Assembly: GCA_023409735.1 (NCBI GenBank)
Contig: JAEYRB010000044.1
Location: 1-28,012, forward strand
Direction: 5' to 3'
Source: Bacillota bacterium
GTDB taxonomy: Bacteria > Bacillota > Clostridia > Acetivibrionales > DTU013
Length of the DNA: 28,012 nt
Below, one piece after another: positions 7,279 through 14,351 of this stretch. A program made the position numbers and the translations under genes. The notes under the pieces were generated by a model, which was not told where the DNA came from, ran no database searches, and worked only from the letters and a program-made list of their open reading frames with translations. How positions within the stretch are numbered: position 1 is the stretch's first letter; each line of letters starts with the position of its first letter.

Positions 7279-7380
7279 CAATGTAACCTTATAATAATTT
7301 AGAAGTACGATATATGGTGACTTGCTGCTGTTACATCAACAATAAATCGTGCTGTAGGGCTTCAAAAATGGGGCATCGCA
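7279..7380 (+). repeat. Structured repeat element, copy B
   Basis: This copy aligns with copy A (134-268) over nearly its whole length, beginning at ATGTAACCTTA and ending at CATCGCA. The inner stem is kept as ACGAT (7307-7311) with ATCGT (7346-7350). The copy A hairpin at 176-201 is missing, as expected of a variable stem in an RNA or of an indel in a repeat. The end-to-end stem is weaker than in copies A and C. It lies 106 bases upstream of the flavoprotein gene, in the same orientation as that gene. Confidence 0.55.
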
Positions 7381-7485
7381 AATGTCTCAGTCAGATGGCT
7401 GAGGAAAAAATATTCCGTATGTTTATGCCGCTCGAAGCGGCAGTGACTATCGGGCTGCAATTATGTCGGAGGGAAGGTAATAAAT

Positions 7486-8358
7486 ATGTATGATGTCGTT
7501 ATAATTGGAAGGGGACCTGCCGGAATATCAGCATCACTGTACACGGTTCGGTCAAATCTGAAAACGCTTATTATCGGTAAAGATGATAGTCGCCTCAAAA
7601 AAGCTGATAAAATTGATAATTATTTTGGCTTTTCAGAAACCATCAGCGGAACTAAACTGCTGGAGGAGGGTGAATATCAGGCCAAGAGGCTTGGAGCAGA
7701 AATACTAGATGAAGAGGTAATTTCTATTGATAAGCAGGACTTCTTCAGCATAGCGACAACCGGAAATAAATATGAAAGCAAGGCAGTATTGCTTGCTACC
7801 GGTCAGCCTCTAAAGGCAATAGGAATTGAGAATCTGGTGAAATTTGAGGGCAGGGGCGTAAGCTACTGTACTACCTGTGATGGTTTCTTTTATAACAATC
7901 TGAAGGTCGGAGTGCTGGGAAACAAGGATTATGCTATTCATGAGGCTCTTGAGCTTCTGACATTTACATCTAAGGTAACCATTTTTACAAATGGAAAAGA
8001 GCTTGATATAAGCAGCAAGTATGAGAAGGACAAAGACAAATTTGCATTTGATACCAGGAAAATTTCTAAGCTTGAAGGTGATGAATTCCTGCAGAAGGTA
8101 TTATTTGCAGATGGCTCCCATGAAGAAATTGACGGCATTTTTGTGGCATATGAAAGTGCGTCAAGCACCGACTTTGCCAGAAAGCTGGGTGTTTTAACTG
8201 AAGGAAATAACATTGCAGTAAGTGCGAAGCAGGAGACAAATTTGGACGGCTTGTTTGCTGCGGGAGATTGCACAAGCAGCTTCAAGCAGATTTCTGTGGC
8301 AGTAGGGCAGGGAGCCATAGCCGGCAAAGCTATTGCAGATTACGTCAAGAGCTTATAA
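7486..8358 (+). CDS. Thioredoxin-reductase-like flavoprotein, probably NADPH-independent
   Basis: This 290-residue FAD protein has the thioredoxin reductase fold. The N-terminal FAD motif is GRGPAGISA (8-16), the redox-active pair is in CTTC (C128, C131), and the second FAD motif is GDCTSSFKQISVAVGQGAIAG (260-280). In ordinary TrxB the middle domain carries GGGDSA and HRR motifs for NADPH. Here these positions read GNKDYA (145-150) and IFTNGKE (166-172), so the pyridine nucleotide site seems lost. Clostridial ferredoxin-dependent flavin thioredoxin reductases (FFTR) have this property, and I favour that assignment; a deeply branching TrxB of unknown electron donor is the alternative. No thioredoxin gene is adjacent. 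Structured repeat copy B precedes it and a structured 3' region with a terminator follows. Confidence 0.8.
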   Translation: MYDVVIIGRGPAGISASLYTVRSNLKTLIIGKDDSRLKKADKIDNYFGFSETISGTKLLEEGEYQAKRLGAEILDEEVISIDKQDFFSIATTGNKYESKAVLLATGQPLKAIGIENLVKFEGRGVSYCTTCDGFFYNNLKVGVLGNKDYAIHEALELLTFTSKVTIFTNGKELDISSKYEKDKDKFAFDTRKISKLEGDEFLQKVLFADGSHEEIDGIFVAYESASSTDFARKLGVLTEGNNIAVSAKQETNLDGLFAAGDCTSSFKQISVAVGQGAIAGKAIADYVKSL

Positions 8359-8699
8359 CGCTATGGTGCAAAGTAAACCTTCCGATTGCAGGAAAATTAT
8401 CTCTCAGCAAGTATGTTGAGTGCAACAGTACGAGTTGCCTTACAACATACAAGACGATGGTGCATCTCAGCGAGGCGATGAAATCCTTTCGCCTGGTTAT
8501 AGCCAATCGAAATTACTCTGCAGTATGCAGGCTTCCACCCTGTATGCTGCTTTCTTATTTCATTTCTTTTGTTTGATATATCAGTTTTCTATCTGTTATG
8601 ACAGTAGATAATAGGTAAGCCATTGTTTGTCGCCTGTAATAATATAATGCCTTGTTGGAAATAATTACTTAAAGTATTACAAACACAGGAAATGGCAGA
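8359..8699 (+). other. Structured 3' region and leader before the glycosyltransferase
   Basis: No gene is supported. A compound hairpin spans 8411-8450: GTATGTTG with CAACATAC outside, and GCAAC with GTTGC inside. A second hairpin is AGGCGA (8473-8478) with TCGCCT (8489-8494). The terminator at 8520-8556 comes next. The array could be the 3' UTR of the flavoprotein mRNA, a small RNA, or a leader with attenuation for the gene at 8700. The last 140 bases are A+T-rich and show no strong promoter that I can defend. Confidence 0.45.
8520..8556 (+). terminator. Intrinsic terminator
   Basis: GCAGTATGCAGG (8520-8531) pairs with CCTGTATGCTGC (8539-8550), with two wobble pairs and a 7-base loop, followed by TTTCTTATTT. 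It most likely ends the flavoprotein transcript. Confidence 0.75.
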
Positions 8700-10298
8700 T
8701 TGGAAAAGCACAAAATAAATAGAAAAGAAAGAGTATTCATAATAGCTTGCGGATTAATGTCGGCTTTTATGGTATTAATGTCGTCACTTAAATACGGGCC
8801 GGGGTTTACACATGACTCCGCAGCATATATGTATGCCGCTCAAAGCCTATTATATGGTGAAGGCTTTCAGTATTTCGGCTATGTAAGCCCGTATATCCAG
8901 TGGCCGCCGCTTTTTCCTGCAATGTTGGCTATAGCCGGTGCTGCAGGCTTGAATAGTTTGACAGCTGCATTGATTATAAATAGCCTTTCATATGCGCTAA
9001 TGGTATTTTTCGCCGGCAAATGGCTGTTCAGCAGATCAAGCTGCCGAACAATTGCCGCCTGCGGAACTATTTTGCTTGTATTATCTGTACCACTGCTTCA
9101 GGTATCAAAATTCTTGTGGACTGAAATAACCTTCATCCTTTTTTTCTTTTTATTTTTTATACAATTCGAGAGGTTCATTCTTGAGGGGCAATATTCATCG
9201 CTGACATCTGCCGCTGTTTTTTCAGCACTTGCATGCCTTGACAGGTACGCAGGAGTTGTGATTATTGGAACTGCCGGTATTATCCTGCTGCTTTCGGGGG
9301 GATCTTTAATAAAAAGAATAAAAAATGCGGCCTTTTATGGGATTATCTCGTCTCTTCCTATAGGTATCTGGGTCATTAGAAATTATATTGTATCGTCAAC
9401 GCTCCTGGGTGTACGTACACCATCGCCTTATACTCTCAGACAGAATGTTGAAAGGACGCTTAAAGCCTTATATACATGGATACAGCCTGAGAATTACCTG
9501 GCCATCAGTGCACCGGCAATAATGATCTTCATTATGAAGGCATTTGCTATTCTACTGCCTGTAATTGTAGCGGCGCTCTTTATTTGTTTGTCGGTAAAAC
9601 GCCTTGTAAGCAATCGTACGCCCCAAACGAAAGGCCATTATATGTTGCATGATTCATTTTTTGTAGAAAAGGAAGCTTTATTCCCTATAATATTTTTTAT
9701 ATTCTTTTCAGCGGTGTATTTGATCTACCTTGTTGCATCTGCCACGGCTATTGCCTTTGAACCAATAAATAGCAGATATATTGTGCCTGTGTACATTCCT
9801 GCGGCTTTAGCGGTGCTGGCGGCTGCCGATTATTTATACGAACATCTAAATATAAATGGAGGCAAAAAACAGTTCGTATATGCAACATATATTATTGCTG
9901 TATGCTATCTTATCTATCCCTTCCTTAATACAGTATCGGCAGTGTCGTATAGCTACCGGAATGGAGCCGGAGGCTACGCGGTAGAACAGTGGCATAAGGA
10001 TACGGATTTTGTTGAATACATGAAGGATGGGCAGGCTTCCTATTACAGCAATTACGCAGATGCTGTTTATTACTCTTCGGGGATAAGGACGTTTTCTCTG
10101 CCCAAAAAAGTCGGTCCGGCTATGTATGGTATCGAGGGCTTTAAACATGCTGTCGCCAATGACAAGGTTTCATACCTCATCTGGTTCAACAAAGGTATTT
10201 CATCGTCATATTATAATCCTGATGAGTTGGCCGGAAGGTTTAGCTTAAAAATAGTTGGGAATTTTAAGAATGGCTCTGTTTTTAAGATAGAGCAATAA
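8700..10298 (+). CDS. GT-C-type membrane glycosyltransferase (PMT/ArnT-like)
   Basis: This 532-residue polytopic protein has about ten or more hydrophobic helices and a soluble C-terminal portion, the architecture of GT39/GT83-type enzymes that move a sugar from a polyprenyl-phosphate donor to an acceptor on the outer face of the membrane. The first extracytoplasmic loop carries the acidic motif area FTHDSAAYMYAAQSLLYGEG, as expected for the catalytic Asp of this fold. The start is TTG at 8700, after AGGAA; the ATG at 8692 is in another frame. A UbiA-family prenyl-phosphate transferase follows in the same orientation, suggesting that the two genes make and use a lipid-linked sugar. Donor and acceptor are unknown. 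Confidence 0.75.
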   Translation: MEKHKINRKERVFIIACGLMSAFMVLMSSLKYGPGFTHDSAAYMYAAQSLLYGEGFQYFGYVSPYIQWPPLFPAMLAIAGAAGLNSLTAALIINSLSYALMVFFAGKWLFSRSSCRTIAACGTILLVLSVPLLQVSKFLWTEITFILFFFLFFIQFERFILEGQYSSLTSAAVFSALACLDRYAGVVIIGTAGIILLLSGGSLIKRIKNAAFYGIISSLPIGIWVIRNYIVSSTLLGVRTPSPYTLRQNVERTLKALYTWIQPENYLAISAPAIMIFIMKAFAILLPVIVAALFICLSVKRLVSNRTPQTKGHYMLHDSFFVEKEALFPIIFFIFFSAVYLIYLVASATAIAFEPINSRYIVPVYIPAALAVLAAADYLYEHLNINGGKKQFVYATYIIAVCYLIYPFLNTVSAVSYSYRNGAGGYAVEQWHKDTDFVEYMKDGQASYYSNYADAVYYSSGIRTFSLPKKVGPAMYGIEGFKHAVANDKVSYLIWFNKGISSSYYNPDELAGRFSLKIVGNFKNGSVFKIEQ

Positions 10299-10454
10299 CC
10301 GGGCAAATGCTGAGAAGGCATGGCAATAAATTAGAAGTATGATGAGATGGCGAAGCAATATATTTTGGAGTACAGCCGAGTAGCAGGTACAAAATTGAAA
10401 ATTATTATGAGATAACAGGACAAAATTTTGCCGTGATTAATGAGGTGTATGAAT

Positions 10455-11372
10455 ATGTCGGATTTAGTGCAGTATTATTCAAAGAAGATTGATTTAAAGG
10501 AAGTAGTTCAGACTATGAAGAACCTTATTTATTCCATGAGGCCAAAGCAATGGATAAAAAACGGTTTTGTTTTTGCAGGACTGATATTTTCAAGATCCTT
10601 TACCGATCTTAAGGCTGTCGTAAGAGTGCTGTGCTGTTTTTTTATTTTCTCCATGATATCGGGGGCACTATATATTATCAATGATATAGTTGATAAAAAG
10701 AACGACTCAGTGCATCCCGTGAAGAGGAATCGTCCAATTGCCTCAGGGAGGTTAAACTCAACTGTTGCACTGATCTTCTCGATTCTCATATCCGCCGTTT
10801 CACTTACCTGCGCATTTTTTATAAGTCTGAAGCTATTTGTTATTGTGTTGGCGTATTTTATTCTCGTTATTTTATATTCCATGAAATATAAAAATGTAAT
10901 TATAATTGATGTAATTATCTTGTCCGCAGGTTTTGTGCTCCGAACAGTAGGAGGAGCAGTTGTGCTAGATGTCTGGATCTCTCCATGGCTTATATTATGC
11001 ACTACACTGCTGGCACTTTTCCTTGCCCTTAACAAAAGGAAAAGTGAGCTTCAGACAATGTCTGAAAGAGCCCCGGAGCATAGAAAAATTCTTGCCGAGT
11101 ATTCTCCTGAGCTTATAAACAGCATGCTTTCAGTGATCACGCCAACAACGGTAATGTGTTACTGTCTGTATACATTTTTAGCGGGAAAATCCGGGTATAT
11201 GATGCTGACGATCCCATTTGTGCTTTATGGGATTTTTCGTTATCAGTACCTTGCATCATCCGGAAGCATGTGCGGAGCACCGGAGACAGCGCTGTATCAG
11301 GATAAACCGCTTTTCATAGATGTGGTTTTATGGGTGATTGCATGCATAATTGTTCTTGCATTGCCATATTAG
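10455..11372 (+). CDS. UbiA-family transferase, decaprenyl-phosphate phosphoribosyltransferase-like
   Basis: This 305-residue integral membrane protein is a UbiA-superfamily prenyltransferase. The first aspartate motif is NDIVDKKNDSVHPVKRNRPI and the second is around DVIILSAGFVLR. The N-terminal RPKQWIKNGFVFAGL and the HPVKRNRPIASG segment are typical of the subfamily that joins phosphoribosyl pyrophosphate to a polyprenyl phosphate (as in mycobacterial DprE-pathway UbiA), rather than quinone biosynthesis. Upstream in-frame ATGs exist at 10440 and 10449, but only the ATG at 10455 has suitable spacing from AGGTG. The GT-C enzyme upstream could be the user of its product. That link is an inference from adjacency. 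Confidence 0.8.
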   Translation: MSDLVQYYSKKIDLKEVVQTMKNLIYSMRPKQWIKNGFVFAGLIFSRSFTDLKAVVRVLCCFFIFSMISGALYIINDIVDKKNDSVHPVKRNRPIASGRLNSTVALIFSILISAVSLTCAFFISLKLFVIVLAYFILVILYSMKYKNVIIIDVIILSAGFVLRTVGGAVVLDVWISPWLILCTTLLALFLALNKRKSELQTMSERAPEHRKILAEYSPELINSMLSVITPTTVMCYCLYTFLAGKSGYMMLTIPFVLYGIFRYQYLASSGSMCGAPETALYQDKPLFIDVVLWVIACIIVLALPY

Positions 11373-11497
11373 AATAGTTTCAAAAAGCGATGATAACAAG
11401 CAAAAGAAGATCCCCGTCTCGTTGAAATGCGGCGTGAACAGGTGAGAAAATGTCTGTGCAATTGAAGCATTTTTTTAAAATCGAAGTGTTTTAGTAA

Positions 11498-11526
11498 TTG
11501 GGACAAAAATTTATGTGATATAGAAT
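11498..11526 (+). promoter_or_regulatory. Possible sigma-A promoter for the GerMN gene
   Basis: TTGGGA (11498-11503) and TAGAAT (11521-11526) are separated by 17 bases. The leader that would follow contains a hairpin (GCAGCAA with TTGCTGC, 11573-11602) ending about 10 bases before the ribosome binding site. Confidence 0.35.
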
Positions 11527-11624
11527 ACTGAGGGCTGTCTTAGCATAGAAATATCGTAGAGTAATTTATCAGGCAGCAATCAGGTTCTTGTTCTGTTGCT
11601 GCTGCAATATAGCGAGGTGGCAGA

Positions 11625-12398
11625 ATGAAGAGGATCATTTCAGTTTTCGTGATCATAGTGATTATAGCAGCTATGCTGTCTGGGTGCGGCATATTACAAA
11701 AGATGGGACTTCAGAAGGATACAAATGAGGACGAACTAAGGCCTGTGAGCAGTATTGTAATAAATGAGGATGAAGCAGGCAAGCTGTCGGATAAAACCCC
11801 TATACGCCTCTATTTTGCTAATGAAGATAACACAAAGCTAAAGATGGAGATCAGATACATTGAATCTGCTGAAGCTAAAAAGAGTACCAGCCATTTGGCG
11901 TCAATAATTATTAATGAGCTGATCAAAGGGCCATCAGATGAAAGTTCATTCAAAAGAACCATCCCAGCTGAGGCAAAGCTGCGTACGCCGGTAAGTATAA
12001 GCAAGAATGTAGCAACTGTTGACATGTCCAAGGAATTTAAGACTAAGCATCCAGGTGGAAAGGATGCTGAAAAAATGACAATTTATTCAATCGTCAACTC
12101 CCTGACAGAGCTGAAGGAAATTGAAAACGTCAAGTTTACAATTGCAGGGAAAGAGCAGAAGGATTATATGGGCAATTTTAAGTTTGATGCGCTTTTCCCA
12201 AGGAGTACAGCGCTGATAAGCAAGGACTCAGCCGACACCAGCCTTGGTAATACAGATGGTAACGTCACATCAGGGGAGGAAATCGGTGAAAGCTTGCAGC
12301 AGGAGGGACTGGAGATACCTACAGACAGTCAGAATAATGAGGATATTACTGAGACCTCCGGTGAAAATAGTGATGGAGAGCTCCCGCCTCTGGAATAG
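11625..12398 (+). CDS. GerMN-domain lipoprotein
   Basis: This 257-residue exported lipoprotein has an N-terminal signal with the lipobox LSGC (Cys near residue 21), a GerMN domain across roughly residues 55-185 (pattern IRLYFANEDNTKL, then ELIKGPSDESS, then VATVDMSKEF), and an acidic, Asn/Glu/Ser-rich C-terminal tail that is probably disordered. GerMN domains occur in spore germination protein GerM and in other envelope proteins. The start has a GAGGTGG ribosome binding site. It follows the UbiA gene after about 250 bases and seems to have its own promoter. Its relation to spores or to vegetative envelope growth cannot be decided from sequence. Confidence 0.85.
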   Translation: MKRIISVFVIIVIIAAMLSGCGILQKMGLQKDTNEDELRPVSSIVINEDEAGKLSDKTPIRLYFANEDNTKLKMEIRYIESAEAKKSTSHLASIIINELIKGPSDESSFKRTIPAEAKLRTPVSISKNVATVDMSKEFKTKHPGGKDAEKMTIYSIVNSLTELKEIENVKFTIAGKEQKDYMGNFKFDALFPRSTALISKDSADTSLGNTDGNVTSGEEIGESLQQEGLEIPTDSQNNEDITETSGENSDGELPPLE

Positions 12399-12584
12399 GG
12401 TGATTGATATAATATAAATACTTATAGCAATTAAGCAGAAGATATACTCGAATAACATTTGTTTTTTAGAAACAGGCAACAACAGTTAATGGTCCGGATA
12501 ATTAGCACTTATGATTCGCCATTGACAGCCGTTGCTTGTTTTGTTTTATGGCGTTTCCCTAAGGGCCACAGCAAAAAGGTGACA

Positions 12585-12707
12585 ACGAACAATTTCATGA
12601 AAATCCTCGAAAGCTATTTGGTTTGGTATAATCAAAGAAGGATTAAAATATCGTTGGGTTCAATGAGTCCATTGGAGTACAGACGAAGCCTCGGCTTTGT
12701 CGCATAG
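12585..12707 (+). pseudogene. IS3-family transposase (OrfB) C-terminal remnant
   Basis: The frame ends with FMKILESYLVWYNQRRIKIS and then LGSMSPLEYRRSLGF before a TAG stop. This is the characteristic C-terminus of IS3/IS150-type DDE transposases (a Y-YN-RIK--L--MSP-EYR pattern). The catalytic core is missing: upstream in the same frame the sequence is unrelated. Only about 40 residues of a protein normally near 280 remain, so this is a dead fragment. Confidence 0.75.
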
Positions 12708-12967
12708 ACTGTCCAAGAAAACGTCCGCACCCCCAAATTATGAACCTATATAAAATGCCAAAAAATGTGCAGAAAATCGACTAGGGGACAAATATTTGGG
12801 GAAATATAGCAAATTTATTGACTGCATTCAATATTTATGGCACTATTTATGTAATTTATCCATAAAATCAGGGGCCACAGTGCACCATAGTTGAAATTCT
12901 GCTCAAAATAGCCCGGTATTCTGAAAGAAGTGTCCCGTAGTTGAAAAACTGCACAGAGCATAGACGA

Positions 12968-13051
12968 ATTCCAATAAGGATATCAGTAAGGATTCCAATA
13001 AGGATATCAGTAAGGACTTCAATAAGGGCTTCAATAAGGACCCCGACAAAC
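12968..13051. repeat. 12-base tandem repeat array
   Basis: Seven units of 12 bases, of the form ANTYCARTAAGG. Two consecutive 24-base pairs of units (12968-12991 and 12992-13015) are identical, then units decay to ACTTCAATAAGG, GCTTCAATAAGG and a degenerate last unit. In one plus-strand frame it reads as an SNKDISKD repeat with no start codon and a stop just upstream; on the minus strand it gives a leucine-rich frame. Neither looks like a gene. Confidence 0.75.
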
Positions 13052-13218
13052 TAATCTTGCGAATAAAATTCTTGATCAAGTGTTCTTTCATTCTATTGCC
13101 TCATGAATTTGCCGCACCTCAATTGCCAAGAATGCTTGAAGTTGATGTGCTTAAATAGTAGAATATACAATATAATTTATTAGGCTTCAGTTTGAATCAG
13201 GATAGGTGATGTGTGTTT

Positions 13219-14313
13219 ATGAATAATAAAAAAAGGATAGCCGTTATTTTCGGAGGGCAATCTTCAGAACATGAGGTTTCAAGGTTTTCAGCGGAAGCTG
13301 TTATTAAAAACATAGACAAAAGCAAGTATGACGTAGCAATGATAGGAATCACAAGGGAAGGAAAATGGCTTAATTATGACGGACCTGTAGAAAAATTAGG
13401 GACCGGGGAATGGCAGGCTTTGGCGGAAGAGGGACACAAGGACGGGAAGGCACTCCTGACTGCAGGTACAGCAATAGAAAAGGCAGAGCAGGATAATAAG
13501 AGCATTGATGTTGTATTTCCGGTGCTGCATGGCTGTAACGGCGAGGATGGAACAATACAAGGCCTTCTGGAGCTTGCTGGTATTCCTTATGTGGGATGTG
13601 GTGTTTTAGGCTCAGCCCTTGGTATGGATAAGGCCTATGCAAAAATTGTATTCGAAAAAGCCGGACTCCCCCAGGGAAAATACATAGTATTCAATAGAAA
13701 ACAGATTTATAACGATATTGATACCTGCATGGATAATGTGGAGGGACTGCTTACATACCCTTGTTTTGTCAAACCATCAAATGCAGGCTCATCAGTCGGC
13801 GTCACCAAAGCTCATGACAGGGATGAGCTGAAAGCAGCTTTAGAGCTTGCTGCGAGATATGACAGGCGTATACTTGCCGAAGAATACATAGATGGCAAGG
13901 AAGCGGAGTGTGCAGTGCTTGGAAATGATAATCCTTCAGCATCAACAGTCGGAGAGGTAAAGCCTTGTAACGAGTTTTATGATTATGAAGCTAAATATAT
14001 GTGTGGTGACAGCTCAGAGGTAATTATTCCGGCAAACCTTCCATCCGAAACGATAGATAAGATCAGGGGGTATGCTGTAAGGGCGTTTAGGGCGCTGGAT
14101 TGCTCCGGTCTTGCCAGGGCTGACTTCTTTGTACAGAAGGATACAGGCAGAATATATATTAATGAGCTTAATACCATGCCGGGATTTACACAGATCAGTA
14201 TGTATTCAAAGCTGTGGGCTGCATCGGGGCTGCCGTACAGCGAGCTTATCGACAGACTTATAGAGCTGGCGCTTGAACGCTTTGAAGATAATAAGAGGGA
14301 CATCGGAGAGTAA
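13219..14313 (+). CDS. ddl: D-alanine--D-alanine ligase
   Basis: This 364-residue ATP-grasp enzyme joins two D-alanines for the peptidoglycan stem peptide. Family marks include the N-terminal GGQSSEHEVS, HGCNGEDGTIQGLLELAGIPY, the DKAYAK segment, the nucleotide-binding VKPSNAGSSVGV, the omega-loop YDYEAKY whose tyrosine is typical of D-Ala-D-Ala (not D-Ala-D-Lac) ligases, and the metal-binding INELNTMPGFT near the C-terminus. A GTG at 13213 is possible, but AGGTGAT is better spaced for the ATG at 13219. It leads a gene run with murI, a DUF1934 gene and argS. Assignment is confident. Confidence 0.96.
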   Translation: MNNKKRIAVIFGGQSSEHEVSRFSAEAVIKNIDKSKYDVAMIGITREGKWLNYDGPVEKLGTGEWQALAEEGHKDGKALLTAGTAIEKAEQDNKSIDVVFPVLHGCNGEDGTIQGLLELAGIPYVGCGVLGSALGMDKAYAKIVFEKAGLPQGKYIVFNRKQIYNDIDTCMDNVEGLLTYPCFVKPSNAGSSVGVTKAHDRDELKAALELAARYDRRILAEEYIDGKEAECAVLGNDNPSASTVGEVKPCNEFYDYEAKYMCGDSSEVIIPANLPSETIDKIRGYAVRAFRALDCSGLARADFFVQKDTGRIYINELNTMPGFTQISMYSKLWAASGLPYSELIDRLIELALERFEDNKRDIGE

Positions 14314-14331
14314 CACTTGTGACACAAGTGT
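14313..14331. repeat. Perfect palindrome between ddl and murI
   Basis: ACACTTGT (14313-14320) and ACAAGTGT (14324-14331) are perfect inverted repeats around GAC. It starts at the last base of the ddl stop codon and ends just before the murI ribosome binding site. It could be an mRNA hairpin tuning murI translation or an operator. There is no T-run, so it is not a terminator. Confidence 0.5.
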
Positions 14332-14351
14332 TCACGGGGGATAATCAAACT

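Larger units (their letters stand above)
7065..7485. other. Divergent intergenic region before the thioredoxin-reductase-like gene
   Basis: No gene is supported in these 420 bases. They hold a strong hairpin (7152-7187), the structured repeat copy B (7279-7380), a short GC-rich inverted repeat near 7423-7442 (GCCGCTCGAAGCGGC) and the ribosome binding site GGAGGGAAGG just before 7486. The region also serves as the upstream side of the minus-strand 63-residue gene, so it probably contains divergent promoters; I could not pick a convincing one. Confidence 0.5.
12399..13218. other. Degenerate mobile-element scar between the GerMN gene and ddl
   Basis: About 800 bases with no intact gene. From left to right: a frame containing a fragment shared with 26850-26882; the C-terminal end of an IS3-type transposase (12585-12707) followed by CTGTCCAAGAAAACG, which looks like the right end of the insertion sequence; an A+T-rich stretch; two 24-base direct repeats 50 bases apart (12879-12902 and 12929-12952); and a 12-base tandem repeat array (12968-13051). 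The ddl ribosome binding site (AGGTGAT) ends the region. Repeated insertion and decay is the simplest reading. Confidence 0.55.

Noticed and set aside
8359..8520. Known riboswitch (c-di-GMP, SAM, T-box) in the structured region
   Set aside because: None of the conserved cores of these classes could be found.
8268..8611. Plus-strand frames overlapping the flavoprotein end and the terminator
   Set aside because: They overlap a clear gene end and a terminator in other frames and have no ribosome binding site.
10326..10400. Possible fourth copy of the structured element before the UbiA gene
   Set aside because: TTAGAAGTA at 10331-10339 and CAATATAT match copies A and B, but the ends, GACTTG and the pairing are missing. 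The match is too weak to claim.
12459..12584. N-terminal part of the frame that contains the transposase tail
   Set aside because: It shows no transposase similarity. The open frame joins unrelated DNA to the 40-residue remnant, so it is not annotated as a gene.
12903..13091. Leucine-rich 62-residue minus-strand frame
   Set aside because: It is produced by the 12-base tandem repeat and lacks a ribosome binding site.
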